The notes under the pieces: model-generated
What the model was told of the DNA's origin: nothing
Seen by the model: the letters and a program-made list of their open reading frames with translations, nothing else
Databases searched by the model: none
DNA from: JAVBJN01 sp031546985
GTDB lineage: Bacteria > Bacteroidota > Bacteroidia > Chitinophagales > Chitinophagaceae
Direction of reading: 5' to 3'
Length of the DNA: 64,000 nucleotides
Assembly (NCBI GenBank): GCA_031546985.1
Contig: JAVBJN010000057.1
Location: forward strand, 60,319 to 124,318
Shown: piece by piece, positions 45,191 to 52,517 of the stretch
How the letters are laid out: every line of letters begins with the position of its first letter
Numbering within the stretch: position 1 is the stretch's first letter
Position numbers and translations under genes: made by a program

Positions 45191-45970
45191 ATGCAGCTCG
45201 AATACATCATAGACCCCAATGAGTTTACCCGCAGCTTTGCCGGGCCGGTACCGCCCAGTGCCGCCGATCAGGCCCGGCAGGCAACGCAACCACCCGCCGG
45301 AACCGGCCCCACATCTGAACCGTTCCCAGGTGTGCAACCTGCTGCACCAGAGCCGGCCGACACACCCGTTCCTGACTTCGATATTAACCGCGATGCACCA
45401 ACCGAAACAACAGGGGCCACGCCTGCGCCCGCCGATCAGGTTTTGAAAACCCGCCGGTTGCTGGAAATGCGCGATCTCGTGCAAAGCCGTTTAGCCGCCA
45501 CTTTTGCCGGTAATCCTGCTATGTACAAGGATTTCAAAATGAGTAACGAAGAACTGGAATGGCTTACCGATGTGTATAAAAACTACCCGGTACTGGTCAA
45601 CAAAGTACCCGCATGGCTCGATGTGGTGCTGGTCGAAACGGTGGTATTGGGTGGCATGGTTGGTAAGGTAATGGACAAGCGCAAGCAACTGCAACAGGAG
45701 GCCGAACGTAGTGAGATCATACACCAGCAACAGACAACAGCAGGCGCACCGCAGGAAAGGGCTAAAACGCCCGAAGAAGAGCGTAAATACTTCGACATTG
45801 ACGAACAAGGGCTATACAAGTACCAGCCACACAAAAAGGACTACATCAAAGAAGCCCTGCGTACGGTACAGGCCAACCCGGTAACGCATTACAAACAGCT
45901 GATCGAGGCCAACGGTGAGACAATGGTTCACAAAGTATTCAACATTACCAATGCGCCTGCGGGAGTTTAA
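45191..45970 (+). CDS. Element protein of unknown function
   Basis: A 259-residue protein with a Pro/Ala/Thr-rich N-terminal linker (about 20-75), then a folded part with a hydrophobic segment (VPAWLDVVLVETVVLGGMVGKVM, about 138-160), a coiled Gln/Glu-rich stretch (KRKQLQQEAERSEIIHQQQ) and a C-terminal region KYQPHKKDYIKEALRTVQAN. It overlaps the ATPase gene by 20 bases. A virion-assembly or minor membrane protein is possible; no family recognised. Confidence 0.6.
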   Translation: MQLEYIIDPNEFTRSFAGPVPPSAADQARQATQPPAGTGPTSEPFPGVQPAAPEPADTPVPDFDINRDAPTETTGATPAPADQVLKTRRLLEMRDLVQSRLAATFAGNPAMYKDFKMSNEELEWLTDVYKNYPVLVNKVPAWLDVVLVETVVLGGMVGKVMDKRKQLQQEAERSEIIHQQQTTAGAPQERAKTPEEERKYFDIDEQGLYKYQPHKKDYIKEALRTVQANPVTHYKQLIEANGETMVHKVFNITNAPAGV

Positions 45971-46553
45971 CGTCTGCGTGGGTGTTACCGGTAGCGGTAA
46001 GAGCAGCTGGTTAGCCCGGTTAATTAGGGCTTACCAGCAAAACGTTATCGTACTCAAACACACGTCCAACATAGATGACCCGGCATTTTCTTTTTTGCCA
46101 CACAAAACAACGTTCAACTTCCGGCAGGGCGCAGCCAGCCATGAGCCGGTACAGTGCAAAATGACCTGTAAGGGCAAAAAGGATTACAAGTTGTTTATGC
46201 AATGGGTATTGCAGCATTACCGTAATGGGCTGCTTATTATTGACGATGCGATCATTTTTGAAAAAGACCGCATGACAGATGAACTGCTAGAACTAGTAAC
46301 ACTGCGCCGGTTTTACGGGGTAGATGTGTGGCAGGTGTACCACGGCCTTAGCCTCTTTCCGATAGACCAGTTTGTGTTTTTAGACCACGTAATCCTGTTC
46401 AACACCTCCGATAAGCTGGAATACAAAAAGAACAAAATACCGTGTTTCGATCAGCTGGAAGCCGCCCGCACACAGGCCCGCAACAACTATAACCATACTG
46501 ACCCGGCTATTAAATACAGGCCGGTAATACTGAACCTGCGAAAGCTCAATTAG
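45951..46553 (+). CDS. FtsK/HerA/A32-type packaging ATPase candidate
   Basis: A compact 200-residue P-loop protein. Walker A is GVTGSGKSS at residues 11-19. Walker B is LLIIDDA near residue 94. This is followed by a helix with Arg (ELVTLRRFYGVDVWQVYHGL) and a final strand (DHVILFNTSDK), the layout of A32/P9 genome-packaging ATPases of tailless membrane viruses and of the related Zot proteins. It has no C-terminal membrane segment, unlike typical Zot. The ATG at 45951 begins just before the first strand; it overlaps the preceding gene by 20 bases. Packaging role inferred. Confidence 0.7.
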   Translation: MRLREFNVCVGVTGSGKSSWLARLIRAYQQNVIVLKHTSNIDDPAFSFLPHKTTFNFRQGAASHEPVQCKMTCKGKKDYKLFMQWVLQHYRNGLLIIDDAIIFEKDRMTDELLELVTLRRFYGVDVWQVYHGLSLFPIDQFVFLDHVILFNTSDKLEYKKNKIPCFDQLEAARTQARNNYNHTDPAIKYRPVILNLRKLN

Positions 46554-46631
46554 TTTCTTAAATGCGTATGGCAACCTACACGCTCCATATAAGAGCATCT
46601 GAACCCGATTTTTTACCCTCAATCAATACAT

Positions 46632-46919
46632 ATGGCAACGACAAAAAAAGCGGCACCCGCTGTAAAAAAAGCTGGACGGCCTGCAAAAAAGACACCGGCA
46701 CCAAAACCCACAACAGCACCCGAAGCCGTAGAGCTGGACGGGCAACTACACGCGCTCACCTCTGAGGGAGCAGCCGAACTAAAAAGGCTGATGAAAATAG
46801 CCTACGGCAAGGAAGTTATGACCGAAAAATACATTTGCCATGAGCGGCATCTGGCATACTGCAAGGAAATAAACATCCTGCCCGAAGGCTTTGACATTGA
46901 TGCGTTTTTAGAGCCGTAA
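46632..46919 (+). CDS. Small basic protein with histone-like tail
   Basis: A 95-residue protein. Residues 1-35 are Lys/Ala/Pro-rich (TTKKAAPAVKKAGRPAKKTP), like a DNA-binding histone or AT-hook tail (GRPAKK). Residues 40-95 are helical (GAAELKRLMKIAYGKEVMTEK) with two Cys-containing segments (YICHERHLAYCKE). It could neutralise DNA in the virion or cell. It lies between the ATPase and the capsid candidate, and an attenuator-like terminator follows. Confidence 0.65.
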   Translation: MATTKKAAPAVKKAGRPAKKTPAPKPTTAPEAVELDGQLHALTSEGAAELKRLMKIAYGKEVMTEKYICHERHLAYCKEINILPEGFDIDAFLEP

Positions 46920-46963
46920 AAATGCCGTGACAATACAGGTCTTTTCACCTTAAAATTGAGTAG

Positions 46964-46994
46964 TAGCGGACGTTTCGTCCGCTATCTTTTTTTG
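46964..46994 (+). terminator. Terminator/attenuator before the structural genes
   Basis: TAGCGGACG-TTT-CGTCCGCTA stem followed by TCTTTTTTT. It separates the ATPase/basic protein genes from the capsid candidate, implying a separate promoter or antitermination for late genes. Confidence 0.8.
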
Positions 46995-47038
46995 CGCTGG
47001 TGGCGGTCGGATGTTTGTGTTTTAAAACAAGTACAATC

Positions 47039-47638
47039 ATGACAAGACCTAATGCGAATATGATGGGTGCGCAAGCCTCTGCCATCATGGCCACCGGACA
47101 AGTGATTAACACCACCAAAGGGGTGAACAACCTGAAACGCGACCGTTATTTTACTATTGATTTAACCAGTAACGCCATTGAACCACTTCCCGCAACAACC
47201 ATGATTCCCATTTTATTGGGCGGGGTAATGGACCCCGGCGAACACCTTTCTACCCGTGACAATGGCGATAAGTTCGATTTCGTATCCACACTGGGCAACT
47301 ACCGCGCTACCAATCGTCGTTTGCTGGCACAGCCCATCGTTTGCAACACGCTCAAGATCACCACATCCAATATCAACAACTTTACCGGCTCCCTGTACCT
47401 GAGTACAATGGATCATACCGGTAACGTGGTGCGCTCTACGTTGAGCCTTGCAGAATACCGTAAGGAATTGCCCGGTGGTATCTCTGAAACCATCGAGATT
47501 AACGATGTGGTATTCATGCTTACGCCCGATCTGGTTATGACCCTTGACCGCCTGCTGGCTGGCTCTACCATGAAATTGCAGTTTACCATCAACCAGGTTG
47601 CCGATACTTACGATTTCCGCGAGTGGGACGCGAAATAA
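47039..47638 (+). CDS. Candidate major capsid protein
   Basis: A 199-residue, soluble, beta-rich protein without Cys-rich or membrane features: FTIDLTSNAIEPLPATTMIPILLGG, NTLKITTSNINNFTGSLYLSTM, MKLQFTINQVADTYDF. Alternating strands and turns suit a jelly-roll-type coat. It is the first gene of the late set, directly after a strong terminator and downstream of the packaging ATPase, the usual neighbourhood of tailless-phage capsid genes. At 199 residues it is shorter than most double-jelly-roll coats, so a single jelly-roll or another fold is possible. Family not recognised; assignment is positional. Confidence 0.45.
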   Translation: MTRPNANMMGAQASAIMATGQVINTTKGVNNLKRDRYFTIDLTSNAIEPLPATTMIPILLGGVMDPGEHLSTRDNGDKFDFVSTLGNYRATNRRLLAQPIVCNTLKITTSNINNFTGSLYLSTMDHTGNVVRSTLSLAEYRKELPGGISETIEINDVVFMLTPDLVMTLDRLLAGSTMKLQFTINQVADTYDFREWDAK

Positions 47639-47700
47639 GCCCCTCCATTTGTTCACCGTTGGCCGGGCCGTAACCCGGTCAACCTTTTAAATCTTATTCT

Positions 47701-48051
47701 ATGAATTGGTGGGAAGACCCCAACAGCGCATACAGTCAGGACGCATCCAAACAGTTTGCCTTTACCGCTACCGGCCCTGAAACCACCGTTACCGCCACTA
47801 AAACCAGTGGTAACGCTTATGGCACCGGATTTAATAACATCGCTGGCGGCGTTTCCAACCTGCTGGGAGGTGTGGCTAATGTATGGGCGGCAGCCAAAGG
47901 CAATAGTAATACCGGCATGGGCAACTATTCCGGCAACAACACGCCACCCCCAGACAAGGAAAACAATACCACTACTTACCTGATGGTGGCCGGTGGCCTC
48001 CTTGTAATTGTGCTTTTATTCTTCTTAATGAGCAAGAAAGGGGGTAAATAA
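47701..48051 (+). CDS. Small membrane protein, Gly/Asn-rich with C-terminal helix
   Basis: A 116-residue protein: Gly/Asn/Thr-rich exposed region (GFNNIAGGVSNLLGGVANVW) and a C-terminal membrane helix (TYLMVAGGLLVIVLLFFLMS) with KKGGK tail. Fits a small virion membrane or minor capsid protein. Its stop shares one base with the next start. Confidence 0.65.
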   Translation: MNWWEDPNSAYSQDASKQFAFTATGPETTVTATKTSGNAYGTGFNNIAGGVSNLLGGVANVWAAAKGNSNTGMGNYSGNNTPPPDKENNTTTYLMVAGGLLVIVLLFFLMSKKGGK

Positions 48052-48326
48052 TGCCGTTACCATTTGTGGCCCTAATCCCGCTCATTTCAGCGGCTATTGC
48101 AGCGTTAGGCAGCGCCGCAACCGCACTGATCGGTAAAGGTGCCCAAAAACGGGCCTATGACAGCCAAAAGGATATACAGAAACAACAAAACGATTTCCAG
48201 CGCGCCAGTCAGCAAAACGACATCCTCAACAAAGCAGCCGCCGCAAAACGAAATGGCGATCTGTTAATAATCGGAGCGTTGCTGCTGGTGGTTGTCTGGC
48301 TCGTAATCAGCAAAGCAAAAAAATAA
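48051..48326 (+). CDS. Small two-helix membrane protein
   Basis: A 91-residue protein with membrane helices at both ends (ALIPLISAAIAALGSAATAL and DLLIIGALLLVVVWLVIS) and a polar Gln-rich coiled linker (KDIQKQQNDFQRASQQND). This hairpin layout suits a membrane-embedded virion or DNA-pilot-like protein. Overlaps the preceding stop by one base. Confidence 0.65.
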   Translation: MPLPFVALIPLISAAIAALGSAATALIGKGAQKRAYDSQKDIQKQQNDFQRASQQNDILNKAAAAKRNGDLLIIGALLLVVVWLVISKAKK

Positions 48327-48329
48327 CCT

Positions 48330-48629
48330 ATGGCCTTATCATGCGCCGTGCTGGAAAGCAAAATTTTACAGGAGGTTGACTACTGCACCGGTGATCGAAA
48401 AAAAGGATTTGTGGGCTTCTGGCGTAACAAGAACGTTCAAAAAACACAATGTGACCGTGATATAAGAAAAAAATACGCCGCCGATATTGACCGTTGCGAG
48501 CAGGAGCAAAGCGCGAAGGATGCGGCCACAGATGCCACCGTAACCGGCACCGAAGCACCGGTTTCTAAATATGGTATGATCGCGCTGGTAGTACTCTTTA
48601 TTGTCTTAATATATTTCTATTTCAAATGA
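48330..48629 (+). CDS. Small Cys-containing membrane protein
   Basis: A 99-residue protein with four spaced cysteines (SCAVLE, DYCTGD, TQCDRD, DRCEQE) in a charged region and a C-terminal membrane helix (YGMIALVVLFIVLIYFYF). The cysteines could form disulfides on an outward-facing domain. Ends in an ATGA overlap with the next gene. Confidence 0.65.
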   Translation: MALSCAVLESKILQEVDYCTGDRKKGFVGFWRNKNVQKTQCDRDIRKKYAADIDRCEQEQSAKDAATDATVTGTEAPVSKYGMIALVVLFIVLIYFYFK

Positions 48630-49033
48630 AAAATTTCTATAAAAGTCCGTGGTTCTGGATTGCTGCGCTGCTGGTTCTGGCCGCTGTGCTGTACTGGCGC
48701 AAGAACCGGGGCAAAACCGAAGACAAACCGGTACAGGTAGCCTTAGAGCCAGCGCCCAACGGTAGTACCACCGTAACGCCCGTAACACCGCTTACACCCG
48801 GTACTGTGCTATCTACCCAACCCGGTACTATTGCCGTGAGTACGTTACCGGCCAATACCGGGGCATTGCTTCCGCAGCAGCTGCCAACTATACAGGCCAG
48901 TACCGGCCCGCTCACCACGCAATCGGTTGTAACCAAGCTCACCCCCGAACTGGTGAATCTGGCCTTTAACGGCACCATAGCTAACCATTGGCTGGCCCCG
49001 GTTTCCAACGATTTTTTCGCCTTTAAACGGTAA
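48626..49033 (+). CDS. Membrane protein with Pro/Thr-rich ectodomain
   Basis: A 135-residue protein: N-terminal membrane helix (SPWFWIAALLVLAAVLYWR) then a Pro/Thr/Gly-rich extended region and a short folded C-terminus (NLAFNGTIANHWLAPVSNDF). Likely anchored with its stalk-like part exposed. Overlaps the previous gene by 4 bases. Family unknown. Confidence 0.65.
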   Translation: MKNFYKSPWFWIAALLVLAAVLYWRKNRGKTEDKPVQVALEPAPNGSTTVTPVTPLTPGTVLSTQPGTIAVSTLPANTGALLPQQLPTIQASTGPLTTQSVVTKLTPELVNLAFNGTIANHWLAPVSNDFFAFKR

Positions 49034-49035
49034 TC

Positions 49036-49527
49036 ATGAACCAGCTTGTAAAAAAGAACATTGATTTTATTGTACCGGTAGCTGCAGCTGCTGGTTGTTT
49101 TTACCTGATTAACAGGAAAACCGAAGACCCGAAAAAGGCAGCCATTTACAGCATCATCATTTTTGTATTGCTGTATCTGGTTACCAGCAAGATCACCAAA
49201 AGCATTGTACAGGCCGGTTTGGTTCCCGCCGCTGTAACGCAATACCCCGGCGGTGTAACGAATTATGATCCTAAAGCCGATGGTGAAGCCTTACGCAAAG
49301 ACCTATACTGCTTTGCCTGTATGCGCAATAAAGACCTGTACTATAAACTGATAGGCTACAGCGATTACCAACTCACCGCTCTTTGGAACTATTGGCGGGA
49401 GCAGTATTTCGGTATCAATCAGGAGACACTAACACAGGCGATTGATGATGAAATGACCTACGGGATGATTCTCGATGAACAGGTTCGGGGGCTTGTAAAA
49501 CGTATGCAATCGATCGGTTTAAATTAA
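49036..49527 (+). CDS. Membrane protein with two N-terminal helices
   Basis: A 163-residue protein with helices at about 10-27 and 38-58 and a soluble C-terminal domain (about 75-163) containing CFACMRN (C-x-x-C) and aromatic-rich helices (LYYKLIGYSDYQLTALWNYW). The soluble part looks helical. Family unknown; part of the late membrane-protein series. Confidence 0.65.
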   Translation: MNQLVKKNIDFIVPVAAAAGCFYLINRKTEDPKKAAIYSIIIFVLLYLVTSKITKSIVQAGLVPAAVTQYPGGVTNYDPKADGEALRKDLYCFACMRNKDLYYKLIGYSDYQLTALWNYWREQYFGINQETLTQAIDDEMTYGMILDEQVRGLVKRMQSIGLN

Positions 49528-49532
49528 CACAC

Positions 49533-49658
49533 ATGTGCCAACCTTGTTTACAAAAAAAACGCCGGGAACGGGTAGAGTTTACCGTAACCGTATTACAGGG
49601 CATTGCCGCCCTGATCACCATTTATTTTTTTACCCAAAAATTCCGCTCTAATGGATAA
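49533..49658 (+). CDS. 41-residue membrane peptide with CxxC
   Basis: A short gene between its neighbours: MCQPCLQKKRRERVEFT then a membrane helix (VTVLQGIAALITIYFFT). It has a C-x-x-C pair and basic cluster at the N-terminus and overlaps the next gene by 8 bases. The tight packing and membrane pattern argue that it is real. Confidence 0.55.
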   Translation: MCQPCLQKKRRERVEFTVTVLQGIAALITIYFFTQKFRSNG

Positions 49659-49794
49659 TAAGGAACAAAACGTGTTGCCGCTCATTAAGACGCAACATGT
49701 GGTTATTGTAGAAACGCCCACACTGGTAAAAATCGGCCTGCTGGCCGCTTTTATCCTGCTCATGGGTGCATTTGTTAAACACTTTGCAAAATAA
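49651..49794 (+). CDS. 47-residue single-helix membrane protein
   Basis: Polar N-terminus (MDNKEQNVLPLIKTQHVVIV) and one C-terminal helix (LVKIGLLAAFILLMGAFV). It overlaps the previous small gene by 8 bases and ends 3 bases before the next start. Confidence 0.55.
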   Translation: MDNKEQNVLPLIKTQHVVIVETPTLVKIGLLAAFILLMGAFVKHFAK

Positions 49795-49797
49795 CTC

Positions 49798-50250
49798 ATG
49801 AAATACGCTGCAATATTTATTGTGCTGGTGGTGCTAATTCTGGTTGTTCTCAACTGGAAGAAATTAAAAGCAGGCATCGGATCAGGCTCCAGCCAGAGCA
49901 ACGGCGGTCAAAACGGTAATACCACGGTGTTTGTTAACCCGATCACCCAAAAAACCGAAACCCTTGACTATAACAAACGGCTTACTAAAGGTTCAAGGGG
50001 CAACGAAGTTACCCAGCTGCAAATCTGGTTAAACCAAGCCTTGCGGGCCAAAGGAAAGACCACCATTGCAGAAGATGGGGCCTTCGGTAGTGGTACCGCC
50101 GCCGCCTTAAAAGAAGTGACCGGACGTAGCGACATTACGCTGAAAGCTGCGCAGGAACTGATGAACAACGCCGCATGGTCGATGTTTACCGCTGGCGTTA
50201 ACCCTAATTTATCTGGCGGGTATAATAATAACCCTGACATCTGGATGTAA
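49798..50250 (+). CDS. Membrane-anchored peptidoglycan-binding protein
   Basis: A 150-residue protein: N-terminal membrane anchor (YAAIFIVLVVLILVVLNW), Gly/Ser/Asn linker, and a PG_binding_1-type three-helix domain (LTKGSRGNEVTQLQIWLNQAL ... AEDGAFGSGTAAALKEV). Such domains dock lysins to cell-wall peptidoglycan. With the GH19 endolysin three genes later it may form the virion-associated entry machinery or the lysis module. Confidence 0.8.
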   Translation: MKYAAIFIVLVVLILVVLNWKKLKAGIGSGSSQSNGGQNGNTTVFVNPITQKTETLDYNKRLTKGSRGNEVTQLQIWLNQALRAKGKTTIAEDGAFGSGTAAALKEVTGRSDITLKAAQELMNNAAWSMFTAGVNPNLSGGYNNNPDIWM

Positions 50251-50268
50251 CCCCATAAAATCATATCA

Positions 50269-50412
50269 ATGGACGAACAACTTAACACCTCAGCACCACC
50301 CCCAAAAGGACAAAAAGCCCTGCTTTATACCGGAATTGGCATTGCAGCTATCTGGGTGCTGATACTCCTTTTTTTATTGATCTTCTTAGGTCGCAAAGCG
50401 TTTGGAAAATGA
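50269..50412 (+). CDS. 47-residue single-helix membrane protein (holin candidate)
   Basis: Polar N-terminus (MDEQLNTSAPPPKGQKALLY) and one strong membrane helix (IAAIWVLILLFLLIFLG) with basic tail RKAFGK. It overlaps the endolysin gene by 4 bases (ATGA), the usual position of a holin or antiholin, but small virion membrane proteins look the same. Confidence 0.5.
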   Translation: MDEQLNTSAPPPKGQKALLYTGIGIAAIWVLILLFLLIFLGRKAFGK

Positions 50413-50939
50413 TAGCGGCCAACACACTATTGCTGATTGCACCTTCGGCAGTACAGGCAACAGAAATCGCTAAGTATATCAGCAACCACGCTACAAGCTA
50501 TGGCGTAGATACGGTTTCGCGAATGGTCGATTTTTTAGCCGAAACAGCACAGGAAACAGACGGATATCAAACCCTTGAAGAATATGCATCGGGTAGCGCA
50601 TACGAAGGCCGTACAGACCTTGGCAACACCCAGCCCGGAGACGGTAAACGCTTCAAGGGGCGCGGACTGATGATGACCACCGGAAGGTATAACTATACTC
50701 AATTATCACAACATCTGTTTGGCGATACCCGGCTACTGAAAACCCCAGAACTGCTTTTAAAACCGGAGTACGCTGTAAAAGCAGCCCTGTATTACTGGCA
50801 ATCCAAAAACCTTAACCGGTATAGTGATGCCAATGATTTTGAAGGGTTGACCCGTGCGATTAATGGCGGCCTGACGGGCATAAAAACCCGGTTGCTCTAC
50901 CGCTCAAGGGCGCAATCTGTTATAAAAAAAAAGCTATAA
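50409..50939 (+). CDS. GH19-family endolysin
   Basis: A 176-residue glycoside hydrolase family 19 enzyme that would cut peptidoglycan glycan strands. FLAETAQETDGYQTLEEYASG holds the catalytic Glu (Glu49) in the hES-type motif; GDGKRFKGRGLMMTTGRYNYTQLS is the second conserved block; ALYYWQSKNLN and LTRAINGG are typical late motifs. No classical signal peptide, so release probably depends on a holin or virion context. Confidence 0.87.
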   Translation: MIAANTLLLIAPSAVQATEIAKYISNHATSYGVDTVSRMVDFLAETAQETDGYQTLEEYASGSAYEGRTDLGNTQPGDGKRFKGRGLMMTTGRYNYTQLSQHLFGDTRLLKTPELLLKPEYAVKAALYYWQSKNLNRYSDANDFEGLTRAINGGLTGIKTRLLYRSRAQSVIKKKL

Positions 50940-50944
50940 CCCTG

Positions 50945-51019
50945 ATGGACAAAACAATGATTGTAATTGCTGTGCTGCTCATTTGTGCAGGTGGCTATAT
51001 GATTTACCGCTTTAAATAA
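50945..51019 (+). CDS. 24-residue single-helix peptide
   Basis: MDKTMIVIAVLLICAGGYMI then YRFK: a single membrane helix with basic tail, 5 bases after the endolysin stop. Very short, but its composition and tight spacing match its neighbours. Confidence 0.4.
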   Translation: MDKTMIVIAVLLICAGGYMIYRFK

Positions 51020-51025
51020 AAACGA

Positions 51026-51445
51026 GTGAACCCAAAACTTAAAAAAGCCTTGCCTATTCTGGGCATTATCGTACTGGCCGCCATTCTCTGGTACGGCAAC
51101 AAACAAGGATGGTTTACCACCCGCACGCCGGGGGCCGCTGGTGCAGGAGCTACGGCACCAATAGACAATAAAGATCAGGAGACTTTTAATAAGTTATCCG
51201 GTATGCTCGATAGTGTAGACCCCGGTTTGTCTTGGATTTATGAGGCGGTAGACCGTCGTATGACTGGTACCGATGCTACCGCAGACGATTATAAAATACG
51301 CGGTGTATTGCCGCGCTCTGGTGCTTTGCTGGCGACATTGGACGCAGCTTATTTTGGCTACGATTACGATAAACTTGGCCCTAAAAAGGACGAAATGCAC
51401 AAAGCATGGCAGCTATTGAAAACTGAAAAATTGAAAACCGCCTAA
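51026..51445 (+). CDS. Membrane-anchored element protein
   Basis: A 139-residue protein starting with GTG: N-terminal anchor (ALPILGIIVLAAILWYG) followed by Gly/Ala linker and a helical domain (NKLSGMLDSVDPGLSWIYEAV, ALLATLDAAYFGYDYDKLG). Family unknown. Confidence 0.6.
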   Translation: MNPKLKKALPILGIIVLAAILWYGNKQGWFTTRTPGAAGAGATAPIDNKDQETFNKLSGMLDSVDPGLSWIYEAVDRRMTGTDATADDYKIRGVLPRSGALLATLDAAYFGYDYDKLGPKKDEMHKAWQLLKTEKLKTA

Positions 51446-51448
51446 CCT

Positions 51449-51781
51449 ATGACCTTTAAGGGAATCTTAACCAATATTACCGGGTTCAGTACCGGATTTA
51501 CCGTCAGCAATCCTGCTCAAAGTGATCTGCTGCTGGGCTTTAAAACGCATCTCCTCACGGCCATGCCGGGGGTAAGCCAATCGGTTATTGATGATATAGC
51601 CCGCGCTATTGCCGGGCTGGTTATCACCATTGTGGCCAACAGGCTGGGCGGCTGGATTGATGCCCGTAAAAAGGCTAAAAATGCGCGTAAGAAAGCCGCA
51701 GAGACAACCCCGGCAGAACGGGAAACCTATAACATTAACCCCGAAAACTATGACAGCGGAAGACCTGGCAAAGAAGGGTAG
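51449..51781 (+). CDS. Small membrane-associated basic protein
   Basis: A 110-residue protein with a hydrophobic helix (DIARAIAGLVITIVANRLGG) followed by a Lys/Arg/Ala-rich tail (DARKKAKNARKKAAETTP). The basic tail could contact DNA or lipid headgroups. Its 3' end overlaps the next gene by 32 bases in another frame. Confidence 0.6.
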   Translation: MTFKGILTNITGFSTGFTVSNPAQSDLLLGFKTHLLTAMPGVSQSVIDDIARAIAGLVITIVANRLGGWIDARKKAKNARKKAAETTPAERETYNINPENYDSGRPGKEG

Positions 51782-52367
51782 TATTGAGGCCCAACGCTTT
51801 GGGCCGTATGAATTGCTAGCCCAGATTCTAAACGTGATCGTAAAAGGCGCCGATATGACCGGAGAACAATTGCTGGCCCAGCTGGAAGAATCGGGCAAGA
51901 TTGATAAAATCAGGACAGGCACCTACGAGCTGCTGGCTGAAATTTACAAAGCCCTTGCCAATCAGGCGCAAGCTCCCAGCCCGGTTACGCCACAATTACC
52001 GGAGGGAATTTTTATCGAAAAGGGTAAAATCGGAATTGGCGCATCAGCGGAAAAGGAAGGCTTGCGGGTTACTGGCTTATTCAAAATGGATGGGTTGGCT
52101 ATTGATAATGAAATGTCAACTGACTATGCTATAAAAGAATGGCCTGTAGGCTTTCCGCCGGGTTCGCGCTGGTATGATGGACTTTTCCGTTGCGTAACTG
52201 CCAATACGCCCGCAGATGAAGGGAACGAAATATTTGCTACAAGGGAATGGACGATGCGTGAGTTTCGCAATGAACTTTTTGAAGTGTGGGATGAAGGTGG
52301 TACAGAAATATTGGTACTAAACCTACCGGATTCTACATGGCGTATCAATGCTCAAAAAATGTATTAA
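51750..52367 (+). CDS. Terminal late protein, possible spike/receptor-binding
   Basis: A 205-residue protein and the last late gene. N-terminal helical half has an internal repeat (RFGPYELLAQIL and RTGTYELLAEIY); the C-terminal half is beta-rich and aromatic (EGLRVTGLFKMDGLAIDNEM, FPPGSRWYDGLFRCVTANTP, VLNLPDSTWRINAQKMY), reminiscent of adhesin or fibre tips. Receptor binding is only a guess. ATG 51750 is chosen over upstream in-frame starts that would overlap deeply. Confidence 0.55.
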   Translation: MTAEDLAKKGSIEAQRFGPYELLAQILNVIVKGADMTGEQLLAQLEESGKIDKIRTGTYELLAEIYKALANQAQAPSPVTPQLPEGIFIEKGKIGIGASAEKEGLRVTGLFKMDGLAIDNEMSTDYAIKEWPVGFPPGSRWYDGLFRCVTANTPADEGNEIFATREWTMREFRNELFEVWDEGGTEILVLNLPDSTWRINAQKMY

Positions 52368-52404
52368 AAAATCCCCCTAAATGTGTTTTAGGGGGATTTT
52401 TTTT
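52366..52404 (+). terminator. Late-operon terminator
   Basis: AAAATCCCCCTAA / TTAGGGGGATTTT stem with 7-8 nt loop and T8 tail, at the stop codon of the last plus-strand gene. Confidence 0.93.
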
Positions 52405-52493
52405 GCACTTTTGGTACCATTGCAGCGAACCTCTTGCACTTGATGAAACACAGTGCGGTATAGGGTTATAGGCGAAAAGTGCAAAAGTGCAGT
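52402..52493. repeat. Second cluster of AGTGCAAA-type repeats
   Basis: Non-coding stretch between the late terminator and the integrase 3' end with TTTGCACT (52402), TTGCACT (52434), AGTGCAAA (52478) and AGTGCAGT (52486). The same 8-mer forms the array at 44399-44553. Confidence 0.5.
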
Positions 52494-52517
52494 GTTTTTA
52501 GCCGAAACTTTTTATTT

